Positions 29,318 through 39,324 of a stretch of DNA of 64,000 bases are shown one piece after another. The DNA comes from Microvirga tunisiensis (GTDB lineage: Bacteria > Pseudomonadota > Alphaproteobacteria > Rhizobiales > Beijerinckiaceae), in NCBI RefSeq assembly GCF_009296175.1, contig NZ_VOSK01000005.1, forward strand, positions 47,203-111,202, in the 5' to 3' direction. Made by a program: the position numbers and the translations under genes. Each line of letters opens with the position of its first letter. Position 1 is the stretch's first letter. Under the pieces are notes generated by a model, which was not told where the DNA came from, searched no databases, and saw only the letters and a list, made by a program, of their open reading frames with translations.

Positions 29318-31360
29318 ATGTATCACGCAATCGTCTTCCTGCCGCTCGTCGGCTTCCTCATCGCAGGCATTTTCGGGCGCGTCCTCGGCGCCCGGCCGAG
29401 CGAAATCATCACCACGGCTCTGCTCTTCGTGGCGGCCGTCCTGTCCTGGGTGTCCTTCATCCAGGTGGGCTTCGGCGACGGTGCCACCCGCGTCCAGGTC
29501 GCTCAATGGATGTCGGTCGGCGATCTCCAGGTCGATTGGGCGTTCCGGATCGACACACTGACCGCCATGATGCTGGTGGTGGTCAACACCGTCTCGGCGC
29601 TCGTGCATCTCTATTCCATCGGCTACATGCACGAAGATCCGCACCGTCCGCGATTCTTCGCCTATCTGTCGCTCTTCACCTTCGCCATGCTCATGCTGGT
29701 GACGGCCGACAATCTGGTGCAGATGTTCTTCGGCTGGGAAGGCGTGGGCCTCGCGAGCTACCTGCTCATCGGCTTCTGGTATCAGAAGGACTCGGCCAAC
29801 GCGGCCGCCATGAAGGCGTTCATCGTCAACCGTGTCGGTGATTTCGGCTTCCTGCTCGGCATCTTCACGATCTTCGTTCTGTTCAACGGCGTCACCTTCG
29901 ACCAGATCTTCCCGCGCGTCGGCGAGTTCGCGAATGCCCGGTTCAACTTCCTCGGGATCGAGTGGCATGCCCTGACCATTGCCGGCCTGCTGCTCTTCAT
30001 GGGCGCCATGGGCAAGTCAGCGCAGTTCCTGCTGCACACCTGGCTCCCGGACGCGATGGAAGGCCCAACCCCGGTATCCGCGCTCATCCATGCCGCCACC
30101 ATGGTGACCGCCGGCGTATTCATGGTCGCTCGCCTGTCTCCGGTCTTCGAGTATGCTCCGGCGGCTCTCACGGTCGTTACCATCATCGGCGGCATCACGG
30201 CTTTCTTTGCCGCGACCATCGGTCTGGTTCAGAACGACATCAAGCGCGTCATCGCCTATTCGACTTGCTCGCAACTCGGCTACATGTTCGTCGGTCTGGG
30301 CGTCGGCGCCTACGGCGCTGGTGTTTTCCACCTGTTCACGCACGCCTTCTTCAAGGCGCTGCTGTTCTTGGGCGCCGGCTCGGTTATCCATGCGATGCAC
30401 CATGAGCAGGATATGCGCCACATGGGCGCCCTGCGCCGTTACATCCCGCTCACCACGGCGATGATGGCGATTGGCACGCTGGCACTTACCGGCTTCCCGT
30501 TCACGGCCGGCTATTACTCGAAGGATGCGATCATCGAGGCGGCCTACGCGGCTCATTCCTCGGCCGGCTCTTTCGCCTTCCTGGCTACGGTCGTCGCCGC
30601 CTTCATGACCTCGTTCTACTCCTGGCGTCTATTCTTCCTCACCTTCGAGGGAGCCGCACGCTGGGGTCATGGACACCAAAGTCATTCCGCCCATGCTCCG
30701 CATGACCACGAGGGTGTGGAGCATGACGATCACAGCCGCGACGTCGAGGCGGCGCATCATGCCCAGCATGAACACGGTCACCATGGGGCTCACACCCCTC
30801 ATGAGAGCCCACTTGTGATGCTTTTGCCTCTCATCGTGCTCGCCATCGGCGCGGTCGTGGCTGGCGTAGTCTTCCACGGGGCCTTTATCGGCGAGGGTTA
30901 CCAAGAGTTCTGGAAGGGCGCTCTGTTCACCCGTCCGGAGAACCACATCCTTGAGGAGATGCACCACCTCCCGGGCTGGGTGCCGCTGCTGCCGACAATC
31001 ATGATGATCCTGGGTTTCCTGCTCGCGGTGTATATGTACATCGTCGACGCCAAGCAGCCGGCGAAGCTCGCGGCCGATCATCCGATCCTGTACCGCTTCC
31101 TGTTGAACAAGTGGTACTTCGACGAGCTGTACGATGCGATCTTCGTGCGTCCAGCCATGGCGATCGGACGCTTTTTCTGGCGCACGGGCGACCAGCGCAT
31201 CATCGACGGGCTTGGACCTGATGGCATCTCCGCGCGCGTCCTCGACGTGACGCGCGGCGTGGTGCGGGTCCAGACGGGCTACGTCTATCACTATGCCTTC
31301 GCCATGCTGATCGGTGTTGCGGCTCTCGTGACCTTCTATCTTTTCAGGGGAGCCCACTAA
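29318..31360 (+). CDS. nuoL: NADH-quinone oxidoreductase subunit L, with His-rich loop
   Basis: This 680-residue antiporter-like proton-pumping subunit (ND5 type) has about 16 transmembrane helices and the long lateral helix near the C-terminus. [36 protein letters not shown] (lysine and proline of the broken helix) and [13 protein letters not shown] are diagnostic. Residues 451-495, between two late membrane segments, hold 16 histidines in 45 residues (for example [13 protein letters not shown]), probably in a solvent-exposed loop. The stop overlaps the nuoM start by one base. Confidence 0.97.
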   Translation: MYHAIVFLPLVGFLIAGIFGRVLGARPSEIITTALLFVAAVLSWVSFIQVGFGDGATRVQVAQWMSVGDLQVDWAFRIDTLTAMMLVVVNTVSALVHLYSIGYMHEDPHRPRFFAYLSLFTFAMLMLVTADNLVQMFFGWEGVGLASYLLIGFWYQKDSANAAAMKAFIVNRVGDFGFLLGIFTIFVLFNGVTFDQIFPRVGEFANARFNFLGIEWHALTIAGLLLFMGAMGKSAQFLLHTWLPDAMEGPTPVSALIHAATMVTAGVFMVARLSPVFEYAPAALTVVTIIGGITAFFAATIGLVQNDIKRVIAYSTCSQLGYMFVGLGVGAYGAGVFHLFTHAFFKALLFLGAGSVIHAMHHEQDMRHMGALRRYIPLTTAMMAIGTLALTGFPFTAGYYSKDAIIEAAYAAHSSAGSFAFLATVVAAFMTSFYSWRLFFLTFEGAARWGHGHQSHSAHAPHDHEGVEHDDHSRDVEAAHHAQHEHGHHGAHTPHESPLVMLLPLIVLAIGAVVAGVVFHGAFIGEGYQEFWKGALFTRPENHILEEMHHLPGWVPLLPTIMMILGFLLAVYMYIVDAKQPAKLAADHPILYRFLLNKWYFDELYDAIFVRPAMAIGRFFWRTGDQRIIDGLGPDGISARVLDVTRGVVRVQTGYVYHYAFAMLIGVAALVTFYLFRGAH

Positions 31361-32871
31361 TGCTTGGCTTCGGCATTCTCTCCGGCCTTCTCATTCTGCC
31401 GCTCGTCGGAGCGGCCTTTATCCTGACCCTGCGTGGCGACAGCGAGGCAGCTCGCTCCAACGCCCGCTGGGCTGCCCTTGCCACGACGATTGCGACCTTC
31501 CTGCTGTCGCTGGTGGCCTGGGCGCGCTTCGACGTATCGTCGGCTTCGTTCCAGCTCGTGGAAAGCCATGTCTGGCTGACCGAGACCATCCGCTTCAAGC
31601 TCGGCGTCGACGGCTTCTCGATGCCGCTCATCCTGCTCACCACGTTCCTGATGCCGTTCTGCATTTTGGCCTCGTGGGAATCAATCGAGAGCCGGGTCAA
31701 GGAATATTTCGTCGCCTTCCTCGTCCTCGAGACCACGATGATCGGCGTGTTCTGCGCCCTCGACCTCGTGCTGTTCTACCTGTTCTTCGAGGCGGGCCTC
31801 ATCCCGATGTTCCTCATCATCGGCATCTGGGGCGGCAAGCGGCGCATCTATGCGAGCTTCAAGTTCTTCCTCTACACGCTCCTTGGCTCCGTTCTGATGC
31901 TTCTGGCCATCATGGCCATGTACTGGACCGCAGGCACGACCGACATTCCGACTTTGCTTGCCTATAAATTCGCGTCGAACCTGCAGATATGGCTCTGGCT
32001 TGCCTTCTTTGCCTCGTTTGCGGTGAAGATGCCCATGTGGCCGGTCCATACCTGGCTCCCTGATGCGCACGTGGAAGCGCCGACGGCGGGCTCGGTCATC
32101 CTGGCCGGCGTTCTCCTGAAGATGGGCGGCTACGGCTTCATCCGAGTGTCGCTGCCCATGTTCCCGGATGCGTCGCTCTATTTCGCCCCGCTGGTCTATG
32201 CTCTCTCCGTCATCGCGATCATCTACACCTCGCTGGTCGCCCTGATGCAGGAGGACATCAAGAAGCTCATCGCCTATTCATCGGTGGCGCATATGGGCTT
32301 TGTCACCATGGGCCTGTTCAGCATGAACGAGCAGGGCATCCAGGGTGCCATGTTCACCATGATCTCTCACGGCCTCGTCTCGGGCGCGCTCTTCCTGTCC
32401 GTTGGCGTGATCTACGACCGGATGCATACCCGCGAGATCAAGGCCTATGGCGGCTTGGTGAACCGGATGCCGCTCTACGCGGCGGTCTTCCTCATCCTGA
32501 CCATGGCGAACGTGGCTTTGCCCGGTACCTCAGGCTTCATCGGCGAATTCCTGACCCTCATGGGAGCTTTCCGCTCCAACACCTGGGTCGCCTTCTTCGC
32601 CGCGAGCGGCGTGATCCTTTCGGCAGCCTATGCGCTCTGGCTCTACCGGCGCGTGGTTTACGGAAAGCTCGACAAGCCGGCCCTTCAGGGCATCACGGAT
32701 CTGAATCGTCGCGAAATCATCACCTTCGCACCGCTCATCCTGCTCATCATCTACTACGGCGTGCAGCCCGGCCCCATCCTCGACGCCTTCGCGGCACCGA
32801 CGGATGCGCTCATGAACAGCGTCCAGGCTGCGCTCGCCACTGTGAAAACGGCCGCTGTCGCCGCACACTGA
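31360..32871 (+). CDS. nuoM: NADH-quinone oxidoreductase subunit M
   Basis: This 503-residue antiporter-like subunit (ND4 type) has about 14 helices. [24 protein letters not shown] sequence, [20 protein letters not shown] and [18 protein letters not shown] are hallmark segments, with the pumping lysine and glutamate conserved. It directly follows nuoL and precedes nuoN by 7 bases. Confidence 0.98.
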   Translation: MLGFGILSGLLILPLVGAAFILTLRGDSEAARSNARWAALATTIATFLLSLVAWARFDVSSASFQLVESHVWLTETIRFKLGVDGFSMPLILLTTFLMPFCILASWESIESRVKEYFVAFLVLETTMIGVFCALDLVLFYLFFEAGLIPMFLIIGIWGGKRRIYASFKFFLYTLLGSVLMLLAIMAMYWTAGTTDIPTLLAYKFASNLQIWLWLAFFASFAVKMPMWPVHTWLPDAHVEAPTAGSVILAGVLLKMGGYGFIRVSLPMFPDASLYFAPLVYALSVIAIIYTSLVALMQEDIKKLIAYSSVAHMGFVTMGLFSMNEQGIQGAMFTMISHGLVSGALFLSVGVIYDRMHTREIKAYGGLVNRMPLYAAVFLILTMANVALPGTSGFIGEFLTLMGAFRSNTWVAFFAASGVILSAAYALWLYRRVVYGKLDKPALQGITDLNRREIITFAPLILLIIYYGVQPGPILDAFAAPTDALMNSVQAALATVKTAAVAAH

Positions 32872-32878
32872 GGTTCCG

Positions 32879-34318
32879 ATGAATCCCGCCTTCACCATTC
32901 CCGCTTTCGGTCCGATGCTGCCAGAGATCCTCATGGCAGTCGGAGTTCTCGTCCTGGTCCTGTTCGGCGCTTTTCGCGGCGAACGGCCGGGCTATGGAAT
33001 GAGCATCATTGCGCTGGCGCTTCTCGCCGTCACCTTCGTGGCGGTCTTGATGCTTCCGTCCGAGCGGGTCGAGACCATGGCCGGCTCCTTCGTGGTCGAT
33101 GGCTTCGCCAAGTTCATGAAGGCGCTCACGCTCCTGGCGTCCGCCGGCGGGATCATCCTCTCTCTGGACTATATGCGCCGCGAGGGGATCTACCGGTTCG
33201 AATACCCGATCCTGATCGTGCTCTCGACCATTGGCATGATGATGGTGATTTCGGCGAACGACCTGATCGCGCTCTATCTCGGTCTCGAACTGCTCAGCCT
33301 CTCGTCCTACGTGATCGCGGCCTTCGACCGTGACAACCTGCGCTCGACCGAGGCTGGCCTGAAGTACTTCGTGCTCGGTGCGCTCTCCTCGGGCATGCTG
33401 CTTTACGGCGCCTCGCTAGTCTATGGGTTCACCGGCAGCGTGTCCTTCCCGGTTATCGCCACGGTCCTGCAGGGCGATGTGGGCATCGGCGCCATCGTTG
33501 GCCTCGTCTTTGTCGCTGCCGGCATCGCTTTCAAGATTTCTGCTGTGCCTTTCCACATGTGGACGCCGGACGTGTATGAGGGCTCTCCGACTCCTGTGAC
33601 AGCCTTCTTCGCCGCTGCCCCCAAGATGGCCGGCATGGCCATGGCCACCCGCGTGTTCATCGATGCCTTCCCAGGCATTCTGATCCAATGGCAGCAGATC
33701 ATCGTCTTCATCTCGATCGCTTCGATGGCTCTCGGTTCCTTCGCGGCCATCGGCCAGCGCAACCTCAAGCGCCTGATGGCCTATTCCTCCATCGGCAACG
33801 TGGGCTATGCGCTGATCGGTCTTGCTGCCGGCACGCCGGAGGGCATCCAGGGCGTCGTCATCTACATGGCGATCTACCTTGCCATGACGCTCGGCTCTTT
33901 CGCAGTCATCCTCGGCATGCGCCGGGGCAATGTGATGTTCGAGTCGATCGACGATCTTTCGGGCCTTGCCCGCACTCATCCTGCGCTGGCGTTCTGCCTG
34001 GCCATGATGATGTTCTCGCTGGCCGGCATTCCGCCGTTGGCAGGCTTCTTCGCCAAGTTCTATGTCTTTGCCGCCGCCATCCAAGCCAACCTCGTGACCC
34101 TTGCTGTCATCGGCGTCGTGACGAGCGTGATCGGCGCCTATTATTACCTGCGCATCATCAAGGTCATGTACTTCGATGCGCCGGTCGAGAGGTTCGAGCG
34201 CATGTCGCCGGGCGTGAGCTTCGTCCTCGTGGTGTCGAGCGCCGTGGTGCTGCTGTTCTGGCTTGTCCCGGCCCCCATCGTCAACGCAGCGGGCGCCGCC
34301 GCGCGCTCCTTGTTCTGA
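32879..34318 (+). CDS. nuoN: NADH-quinone oxidoreductase subunit N
   Basis: This 479-residue antiporter-like subunit (ND2 type), the last of the complex I genes, has ISANDLIALYLGLELLSLSS, ISAVPFHMWTPDVYEGSPTP and KRLMAYSSIGNVGYAL as the conserved blocks. The stop at 34318 is only 2 bases before birA, so complex I and the following four genes probably share a transcript. No terminator is seen after nuoN. Confidence 0.98.
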   Translation: MNPAFTIPAFGPMLPEILMAVGVLVLVLFGAFRGERPGYGMSIIALALLAVTFVAVLMLPSERVETMAGSFVVDGFAKFMKALTLLASAGGIILSLDYMRREGIYRFEYPILIVLSTIGMMMVISANDLIALYLGLELLSLSSYVIAAFDRDNLRSTEAGLKYFVLGALSSGMLLYGASLVYGFTGSVSFPVIATVLQGDVGIGAIVGLVFVAAGIAFKISAVPFHMWTPDVYEGSPTPVTAFFAAAPKMAGMAMATRVFIDAFPGILIQWQQIIVFISIASMALGSFAAIGQRNLKRLMAYSSIGNVGYALIGLAAGTPEGIQGVVIYMAIYLAMTLGSFAVILGMRRGNVMFESIDDLSGLARTHPALAFCLAMMMFSLAGIPPLAGFFAKFYVFAAAIQANLVTLAVIGVVTSVIGAYYYLRIIKVMYFDAPVERFERMSPGVSFVLVVSSAVVLLFWLVPAPIVNAAGAAARSLF

Positions 34319-34320
34319 TC

Positions 34321-35151
34321 GTGCGTCTGTCGCCTGAGACTGAGTCCGCCGGTTATCGGCTTCTCTCGCTCGAGGCGACGAACTCGACGAACGACGACGC
34401 ACTCCAGGCTGCCCGGTCGGGTGATCCCGGACAGATTTGGATCACTGCGGCCGAGCAGCTTGCGGGACGGGGGCGGCATGGCCGGCAGTGGTCGTCTCCT
34501 CCCGGAAATCTCTATGCCAGCCTGCTTCTGATCGATCCTTGCGATACGCCGTCTGCACCGCAGCTCGGATTCGTGGCCGGGCTAGCGTTGCATGAGGCAG
34601 TCGAGTCCGTCACGGGTGTCAGCGCGCCGCGCCTTTCCCTGAAATGGCCGAATGACCTCCTGCTCGATGGCGCCAAGGTGTCCGGCCTATTGCTGGAAGG
34701 TCATCGACTTCAACCTGACGGACCACTCGCCATCGTCATCGGCTTCGGGGTGAACGTGGCTTTCGCGCCCACCGGTACGCCCTACCCAGCTTCCGCGTTG
34801 CAGGCTGTCAAGTCTGGCCTTAACAGGGACGAGATATTCCGCGCCCTGTCCTCCGCTTTCGCCCGAACGTTCTCGGCGTGGCGCATGTCAGCCCGGATGA
34901 ATGCATCAGATTCGTTCGGAGCGATTCGGCGGCTTTGGCTTGAGCGTGCGGCGGGAGTCGGACAGGAGGTGACCCTTCGACTTCCCTCGGGCGATAAGAT
35001 GGGCGTCTTCAAGGGGCTCGACCGTTTTGGGCGTCTGCAGCTGAAAAGCGACGATCGGATGGAACTCATCGATGCAGGCGACCTTTATTTTCCCAATTTG
35101 CTGCACGATATAGCCAAGCCTAGCGCTGGCTCGAAAAGGTCTCAAATTTAA
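34321..35151 (+). CDS. birA: Biotin--[acetyl-CoA-carboxylase] ligase
   Basis: This 276-residue monofunctional biotin protein ligase attaches biotin to the carboxyl carrier protein. ATNSTNDDALQAARSG, ITAAEQLAGRGRHGRQWSSP (the GRGRxGRxW biotinyl-AMP loop) and LKWPNDLLLDGAKVSGLLLE are diagnostic. There is no N-terminal helix-turn-helix, so it is not a repressor as in E. coli. It starts at GTG 34321, 2 bases after nuoN. A much longer in-frame opening inside nuoN is a shadow. birA after nuoN is a common alphaproteobacterial order. Confidence 0.93.
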   Translation: MRLSPETESAGYRLLSLEATNSTNDDALQAARSGDPGQIWITAAEQLAGRGRHGRQWSSPPGNLYASLLLIDPCDTPSAPQLGFVAGLALHEAVESVTGVSAPRLSLKWPNDLLLDGAKVSGLLLEGHRLQPDGPLAIVIGFGVNVAFAPTGTPYPASALQAVKSGLNRDEIFRALSSAFARTFSAWRMSARMNASDSFGAIRRLWLERAAGVGQEVTLRLPSGDKMGVFKGLDRFGRLQLKSDDRMELIDAGDLYFPNLLHDIAKPSAGSKRSQI

Positions 35152-36824
35152 TGGCTTCCCACCAGGACGAATTGGTCTTTCTTCCCCTCGGAGGACTCGG
35201 CGAAATCGGGATGAATGCCGCGCTCTACGGCTTCGGGCCAGAGGACGATCGGCAGTGGATTCTGGTCGATTGCGGCATGGGTTTCGGCGGTGAGGAGAAC
35301 CTGCCTGGCATCGACGTCGTGTATCCCGATTTGCGCTTCATCGAGGAAGAACGCCACAACCTGCTGGGCATCTTCATCACCCATGCGCACGAGGACCATA
35401 TCGGTGCCCTCGTCGAGATGTGGCCGCGCCTTAACGTCCCGGTCTACGCGACGAAATTCGCCATCGGCCTGTTGGAAACGCGTCGCTTGTCGGAGGCCGA
35501 TGCCCCAAAGGTCGATCTCAGGGAAATCGTGCCCGGTCAGCGTTTGGAGATCGGTTCCTTCGATATCGAATATGTGCCTGTCGCGCACTCGATCCCGGAA
35601 TCCAATGCTCTCGCCATCCGCACGCCTCACGGGCTCGTGGTGCATACGGGTGACTGGAAGCTCGACAACACGCCCTATCTCGGCAGCCTGACATCGGAAG
35701 AGACCTTCCGTGCTTTGGGTGACGAGGGAGTGCTGGCGCTCATCTGCGATTCCACCAACGTGGTCCGCGAAGGTACGAGCCCAAGCGAATCCGATGTCTC
35801 CAAGAACTTGGCGCAGCTGATCAAGGATGCGCCGCATCGCGTGGCGGTCACTACCTTTGCCTCCAACGTTGCGCGCATCCGCTCCGTGGCGGAAGCGGCT
35901 CGCGAGTGCGGTCGCGAGGTGGTGGTGGTTGGCCGTGCCATGGATCGGGTGGTCGATGTGGCAAAGGAATGCGGCTTCCTTGACGGCCTGCCGGAATTCC
36001 GCTCCGCGGAAAACTTCGGCTATATGCCTCGTGACAAGATCGTTGCCATCCTGACGGGCTCGCAGGGCGAGCCCCGGGCGGCTCTTGCCCGTATTGCACA
36101 GGACGAGCACCCGGATATCGCGCTCTCGGCAGGAGACCGGGTAATCTTCTCGTCCCGTGCCATTCCCGGGAACGAGAAAGGTGTGGGCTCGATCATCAAC
36201 AGCCTGATCGAACAAGGTATCGAGGTCATCACCGACCGGACGGAGCTCGTTCACGTCTCCGGCCATCCTCGTCGGGGCGAACTGGCGCAGATGTACCAAT
36301 GGACCCGGCCGCGTATTGCCATTCCTGCCCACGGCGAACCGTTGCACCTGAGCGAGCATGCGAAGTTTGCGAGAGCCCAGGGTGTACAGGAGGTCGTTCG
36401 AGCGAAAAATGGAACCGTCGTGCGCCTCTCGCCCGGTCCTGCCGAGATCGTCGACAATATTCCGACGGGCCGTCTTTATCGCGATGGCAACATCGTCATC
36501 GGAGCAGGTGAGCGGGCCCTGCCGGAGCGCCGCAAGCTTGCTTTCGCCGGTATCGTCACAGTGGCGATTGCCATCGATGACCGGGGGGAGCTCGTCGGCG
36601 ATCCTGTGATCGATGCCATGGGCCTGCCGGACAAGAACCGGCATGGGCGCGACCTGACGGACATCATTGCCGACACCGTGGCCGATCTGCTGGATGGTCT
36701 GTCGAAAGCCAAGCGGCGGGATCCGGAGGCCGTTGAGAATGCCGTCCACCGGGCTGTCCGCGCAGCCGTGAATCAGGAATGGGGCAAGAAGCCCGCCTGC
36801 CACGTGCTCGTCATCGAGGCGTAA
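35151..36824 (+). CDS. rnj: Ribonuclease J
   Basis: This 557-residue metallo-beta-lactamase/beta-CASP nuclease processes rRNA and mRNA and can degrade 5' to 3'. The zinc motif THAHEDHIGAL holds H78, H80, D82 and H83. Further conserved parts are VAHSIPESNALAI, HTGDWKLDNTP, CDSTNVVREG, HVSGHPRRGELAQM (beta-CASP) and IPAHGEPLHLSEHA. Unlike most proteobacteria, Rhizobiales keep RNase J. The first base of its ATG is the last base of the birA stop. The C-terminal domain (from about 450) is shorter and less conserved. Confidence 0.95.
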   Translation: MASHQDELVFLPLGGLGEIGMNAALYGFGPEDDRQWILVDCGMGFGGEENLPGIDVVYPDLRFIEEERHNLLGIFITHAHEDHIGALVEMWPRLNVPVYATKFAIGLLETRRLSEADAPKVDLREIVPGQRLEIGSFDIEYVPVAHSIPESNALAIRTPHGLVVHTGDWKLDNTPYLGSLTSEETFRALGDEGVLALICDSTNVVREGTSPSESDVSKNLAQLIKDAPHRVAVTTFASNVARIRSVAEAARECGREVVVVGRAMDRVVDVAKECGFLDGLPEFRSAENFGYMPRDKIVAILTGSQGEPRAALARIAQDEHPDIALSAGDRVIFSSRAIPGNEKGVGSIINSLIEQGIEVITDRTELVHVSGHPRRGELAQMYQWTRPRIAIPAHGEPLHLSEHAKFARAQGVQEVVRAKNGTVVRLSPGPAEIVDNIPTGRLYRDGNIVIGAGERALPERRKLAFAGIVTVAIAIDDRGELVGDPVIDAMGLPDKNRHGRDLTDIIADTVADLLDGLSKAKRRDPEAVENAVHRAVRAAVNQEWGKKPACHVLVIEA

Positions 36825-36840
36825 GGTCCGGAAGGGGAAA

Positions 36841-37251
36841 ATGCCGATGATCGGACGTCTCAACCATGTGGCCATCGCCGTACGCGATATTGCAACCGCG
36901 TCAGAAGTCTATCGTAAGACTCTGGGGGTCGACGTCTCACCACCCGAGGCGCTGGAAGAGCACGGCGTCACCGTCGTCTTCATCACCCTGCCCAATACCA
37001 AGATCGAGCTCCTGGAGCCCTTGGGCGGAGAATCGCCTATCGCCCGGTTTCTGGAGAAGAACCCCGACGGCGGCATCCATCATATCTGCTACGAGGTGGA
37101 CGATATCGCCGCGTCGCGGGATCGGCTTGTGAATTCCGGGGCGAGGGTACTCGGCTCCGGCGAGCCTAAGATCGGGGCCCATGGAAAGCCTGTGCTTTTC
37201 CTCCATCCTAAGGATTTCAACGGCACACTCATCGAACTTGAGCAAGCCTGA
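36841..37251 (+). CDS. mce: Methylmalonyl-CoA epimerase
   Basis: This 136-residue vicinal-oxygen-chelate fold enzyme interconverts the 2R and 2S forms of methylmalonyl-CoA (or ethylmalonyl-CoA) in propionate and glyoxylate-regeneration pathways. RLNHVAIAVRDI contains the first metal histidine, GGIHHICYEVDDI the second and GTLIELEQA the glutamate ligand. GGAAGGGG precedes ATG 36841. This gene order (rnj-mce-DUF1467-proS) is typical of Rhizobiales. Confidence 0.95.
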   Translation: MPMIGRLNHVAIAVRDIATASEVYRKTLGVDVSPPEALEEHGVTVVFITLPNTKIELLEPLGGESPIARFLEKNPDGGIHHICYEVDDIAASRDRLVNSGARVLGSGEPKIGAHGKPVLFLHPKDFNGTLIELEQA

Positions 37252-37261
37252 GGACAAGCTG

Positions 37262-37597
37262 TTGATAAGCTTTGTAAAAAATCTGGCGGGATCGCTCTGG
37301 TCCACGATTGCGGTCGTCGTGGTCGTGTCATGCATCGCCGTCGCCATTGCCGTCACTGCTTTTGGCCTGAGGGTGAGCGGAGGCTTGGCTCTTTATTTCG
37401 TGATCTGGTGGATCCTGCTCTTTGCGGTCCTGCCCTTCGGCGTCCGCAGCCAAGCGGAAAGCGGGGAGGTCGTCCAAGGAAGCGAGCCTGGGGCGCCGAC
37501 GCTTCCGGCCCTGCGGGAAAAGGCGATCTGGACGACGTTCATCGCGTCCATCGTTCTCGTAGTGGTCGCGGCGGTTTTTCCGCTGACTGGCCTTTAA
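37262..37597 (+). CDS. DUF1467 family membrane protein
   Basis: This 111-residue protein of unknown function has two or three hydrophobic segments. The core LALYFVIWWILLFAVLPFGVRSQAE is the DUF1467 signature, and a second membrane segment (TTFIASIVLVVVAAVFPLTGL) ends the protein. The start is uncertain: TTG 37262 follows GAGGAC and gives a hydrophobic N-terminus. An ATG at 37181 lies inside mce and is unlikely. It ends the long nuo-birA-rnj-mce transcription unit. Confidence 0.8.
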   Translation: MISFVKNLAGSLWSTIAVVVVVSCIAVAIAVTAFGLRVSGGLALYFVIWWILLFAVLPFGVRSQAESGEVVQGSEPGAPTLPALREKAIWTTFIASIVLVVVAAVFPLTGL

Positions 37598-37628
37598 TCG
37601 GAAGAAGAAGGGAAGGCCCAAAAAAGAA

Positions 37629-37674
37629 AAGCAAGGCTTTCGCCTTGCCTAAACTGCCTTTTGGCAATTTTTGA
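37629..37674 (+). terminator. Terminator after the nuo-to-DUF1467 unit
   Basis: Two consecutive hairpins occur: GCAAGGC-tttc-GCCTTGC (37631-37648), then TGCC-tttt-GGCA (37655-37666) followed by ATTTTTG. The T-run after the second makes a good intrinsic terminator, 30-75 bases beyond the last stop. Confidence 0.75.
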
Positions 37675-37989
37675 TCCCTGGCTTTCTAAGACCAGCGCCT
37701 CATGGCGCTTGGAGATCTTGTTCCTCCCGAAACTCGGACCGTAGCCTCTGACCTTTGAAGGTCTAAGACGTTAGCGTTTTGTTTATAGTCACCTTGCCGA
37801 GCGGTGTCACCTTTTATGGGCACTTTCTGATGCATTTTTCGGCATTTCTTGTATTGATCTTTGGTCTAATCCATCTCGCCGCAGGTCCCGTCAGGCGATG
37901 ACAGCTTGTCTTTTCCCCAGGGCCTGTGTTGTGTGCTGGAAGCGAGTCGCTACCCTTTTCCTGTTCTGATCGAGACCCAAAGGCGCCCT
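37675..37989. other. Intergenic region upstream of proS
   Basis: Together with the terminator this makes a 392-base gap, the longest in the window and unusually AT-rich in its middle part (about 37770-37880). It contains the short palindrome GACCTTTGAAGGTC (37751-37764) and the hairpin AGCGCC-tcat-GGCGCT (about 37695-37711). A 23-codon frame at 37830-37901 ([19 protein letters not shown]...) encodes a hydrophobic peptide but has no good ribosome site. I see no T-box, which would not be expected here. Confidence 0.5.
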
Positions 37990-39318
37990 ATGCGTTTGAG
38001 CCGCTACTTCCTCCCCATTCTCCGCGAGACGCCGAAGGAGGCGGAGATCGTCTCCCATCGTCTGATGTTGCGCGCTGGCATGATCCGCCAGGAAGCGGCG
38101 GGAATCTATGCCTGGCTGCCGCTCGGGTTGAAGGTGCTGAACAAGGTCAATGCCATCGTCCGGGAGGAGCAGAACCGATCTGGTGCCATCGAACTTCTCA
38201 TGCCCACGATCCAGTCGGCTGACCTCTGGCGGGAATCAGGCCGGTACGACGCCTACGGCAAGGAGATGCTGCGCATCCAGGACCGGCACGAGCGCGAGAT
38301 GCTCTTCGGCCCGACCAATGAGGAGATGATCACGGAGATCTTCCGGGGCTATGTGCGCTCCTACAAGGATCTGCCGCTGAACCTTTATCACATCCAGTGG
38401 AAGTTCCGTGACGAGGTACGCCCGCGCTTCGGCGTCATGCGCTCGCGCGAGTTCCTGATGAAGGATGCCTATTCCTTCGATCTGGATCAGGCAGGCGCCG
38501 TGCATTCTTATAACAAGATGTTCGTGGCTTACCTTCGGACCTTCGCCAGGATGGGATTGAAGGCGATCCCGATGCGTGCCGATACGGGCCCCATCGGCGG
38601 AAATCTCAGCCACGAATTCATCATCCTGGCCTCGACTGGCGAAAGCGAGGTTTTCTGCCACGCGGACTACCTGAATTTCGACCTTCCGCCGGCCGACACG
38701 AATTTCGACGATATTCCTGGTCTGCAGAGCACTGTCGACAAGTGGACTTCGCTCTATGCGGCCACGTCCGAAATGCACGACGCAGCGGCTTTCGACGCGG
38801 TTTCGGAGGACAAGAAGATGTCCGCCCGCGGCATCGAGGTCGGCCACATCTTCTATTTCGGCACCAAGTATTCCGAGCCCATGGGCGCGAAGGTCATGGG
38901 ACCTGACGGGCAGGAGAAGCCAGTTCATATGGGCTCCTACGGAATCGGCCCGAGCCGTCTGATCGCTGCCATCATCGAGGCGAGCCACGACGAGAACGGC
39001 ATCGTCTGGCCGGAAGCGGTTGCTCCCTTCGACGTGGCGATCCTCAATCTGAAGACAGGTGATGCGGCGACCGATGCCGCCTCGGAGCGTCTCTATCGCG
39101 AGTTGGGCGCCGCCGGACGCGACGTGCTCTATGACGATCGAGACGAGCGTCCGGGCGGCAAGTTCGCGACCGCCGATCTTATCGGAGTTCCGTGGCAGGT
39201 TCTGATCGGACCGAAAGGGCTTGCCGAGGGCAAGGTGGAGTTGAAGCATCGCGCCACCGGAGAGCGTGAGCATCTCGCGCTCGAGGATGTGATCGCCCGC
39301 CTCACAACGCATAGATAA
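37990..39318 (+). CDS. proS: Prolyl-tRNA synthetase, short alphaproteobacterial form
   Basis: This 442-residue class II synthetase charges tRNA-Pro. Motif regions [71 protein letters not shown] and [17 protein letters not shown] are clear. Typical bacterial ProRS is about 570 residues with an inserted editing (INS) domain after motif 2. That insertion is absent here, as is known for alphaproteobacteria, which rely on free-standing editing proteins. ATG 37990 follows AAAGG. The upstream in-frame start at 37906 is not supported. Confidence 0.96.
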   Translation: MRLSRYFLPILRETPKEAEIVSHRLMLRAGMIRQEAAGIYAWLPLGLKVLNKVNAIVREEQNRSGAIELLMPTIQSADLWRESGRYDAYGKEMLRIQDRHEREMLFGPTNEEMITEIFRGYVRSYKDLPLNLYHIQWKFRDEVRPRFGVMRSREFLMKDAYSFDLDQAGAVHSYNKMFVAYLRTFARMGLKAIPMRADTGPIGGNLSHEFIILASTGESEVFCHADYLNFDLPPADTNFDDIPGLQSTVDKWTSLYAATSEMHDAAAFDAVSEDKKMSARGIEVGHIFYFGTKYSEPMGAKVMGPDGQEKPVHMGSYGIGPSRLIAAIIEASHDENGIVWPEAVAPFDVAILNLKTGDAATDAASERLYRELGAAGRDVLYDDRDERPGGKFATADLIGVPWQVLIGPKGLAEGKVELKHRATGEREHLALEDVIARLTTHR

Positions 39319-39324
39319 GCTGTC

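Noticed and set aside
33688..34320. Very long N-terminal extension of birA within nuoN
   Set aside because: It is an out-of-frame reading of nuoN; homology to biotin ligase starts at the GTG at 34321.
37880..37900. Possible LexA box upstream of proS
   Set aside because: The nearby GTTC-like words do not give GTTC-N7-GTTC; at best one half matches.
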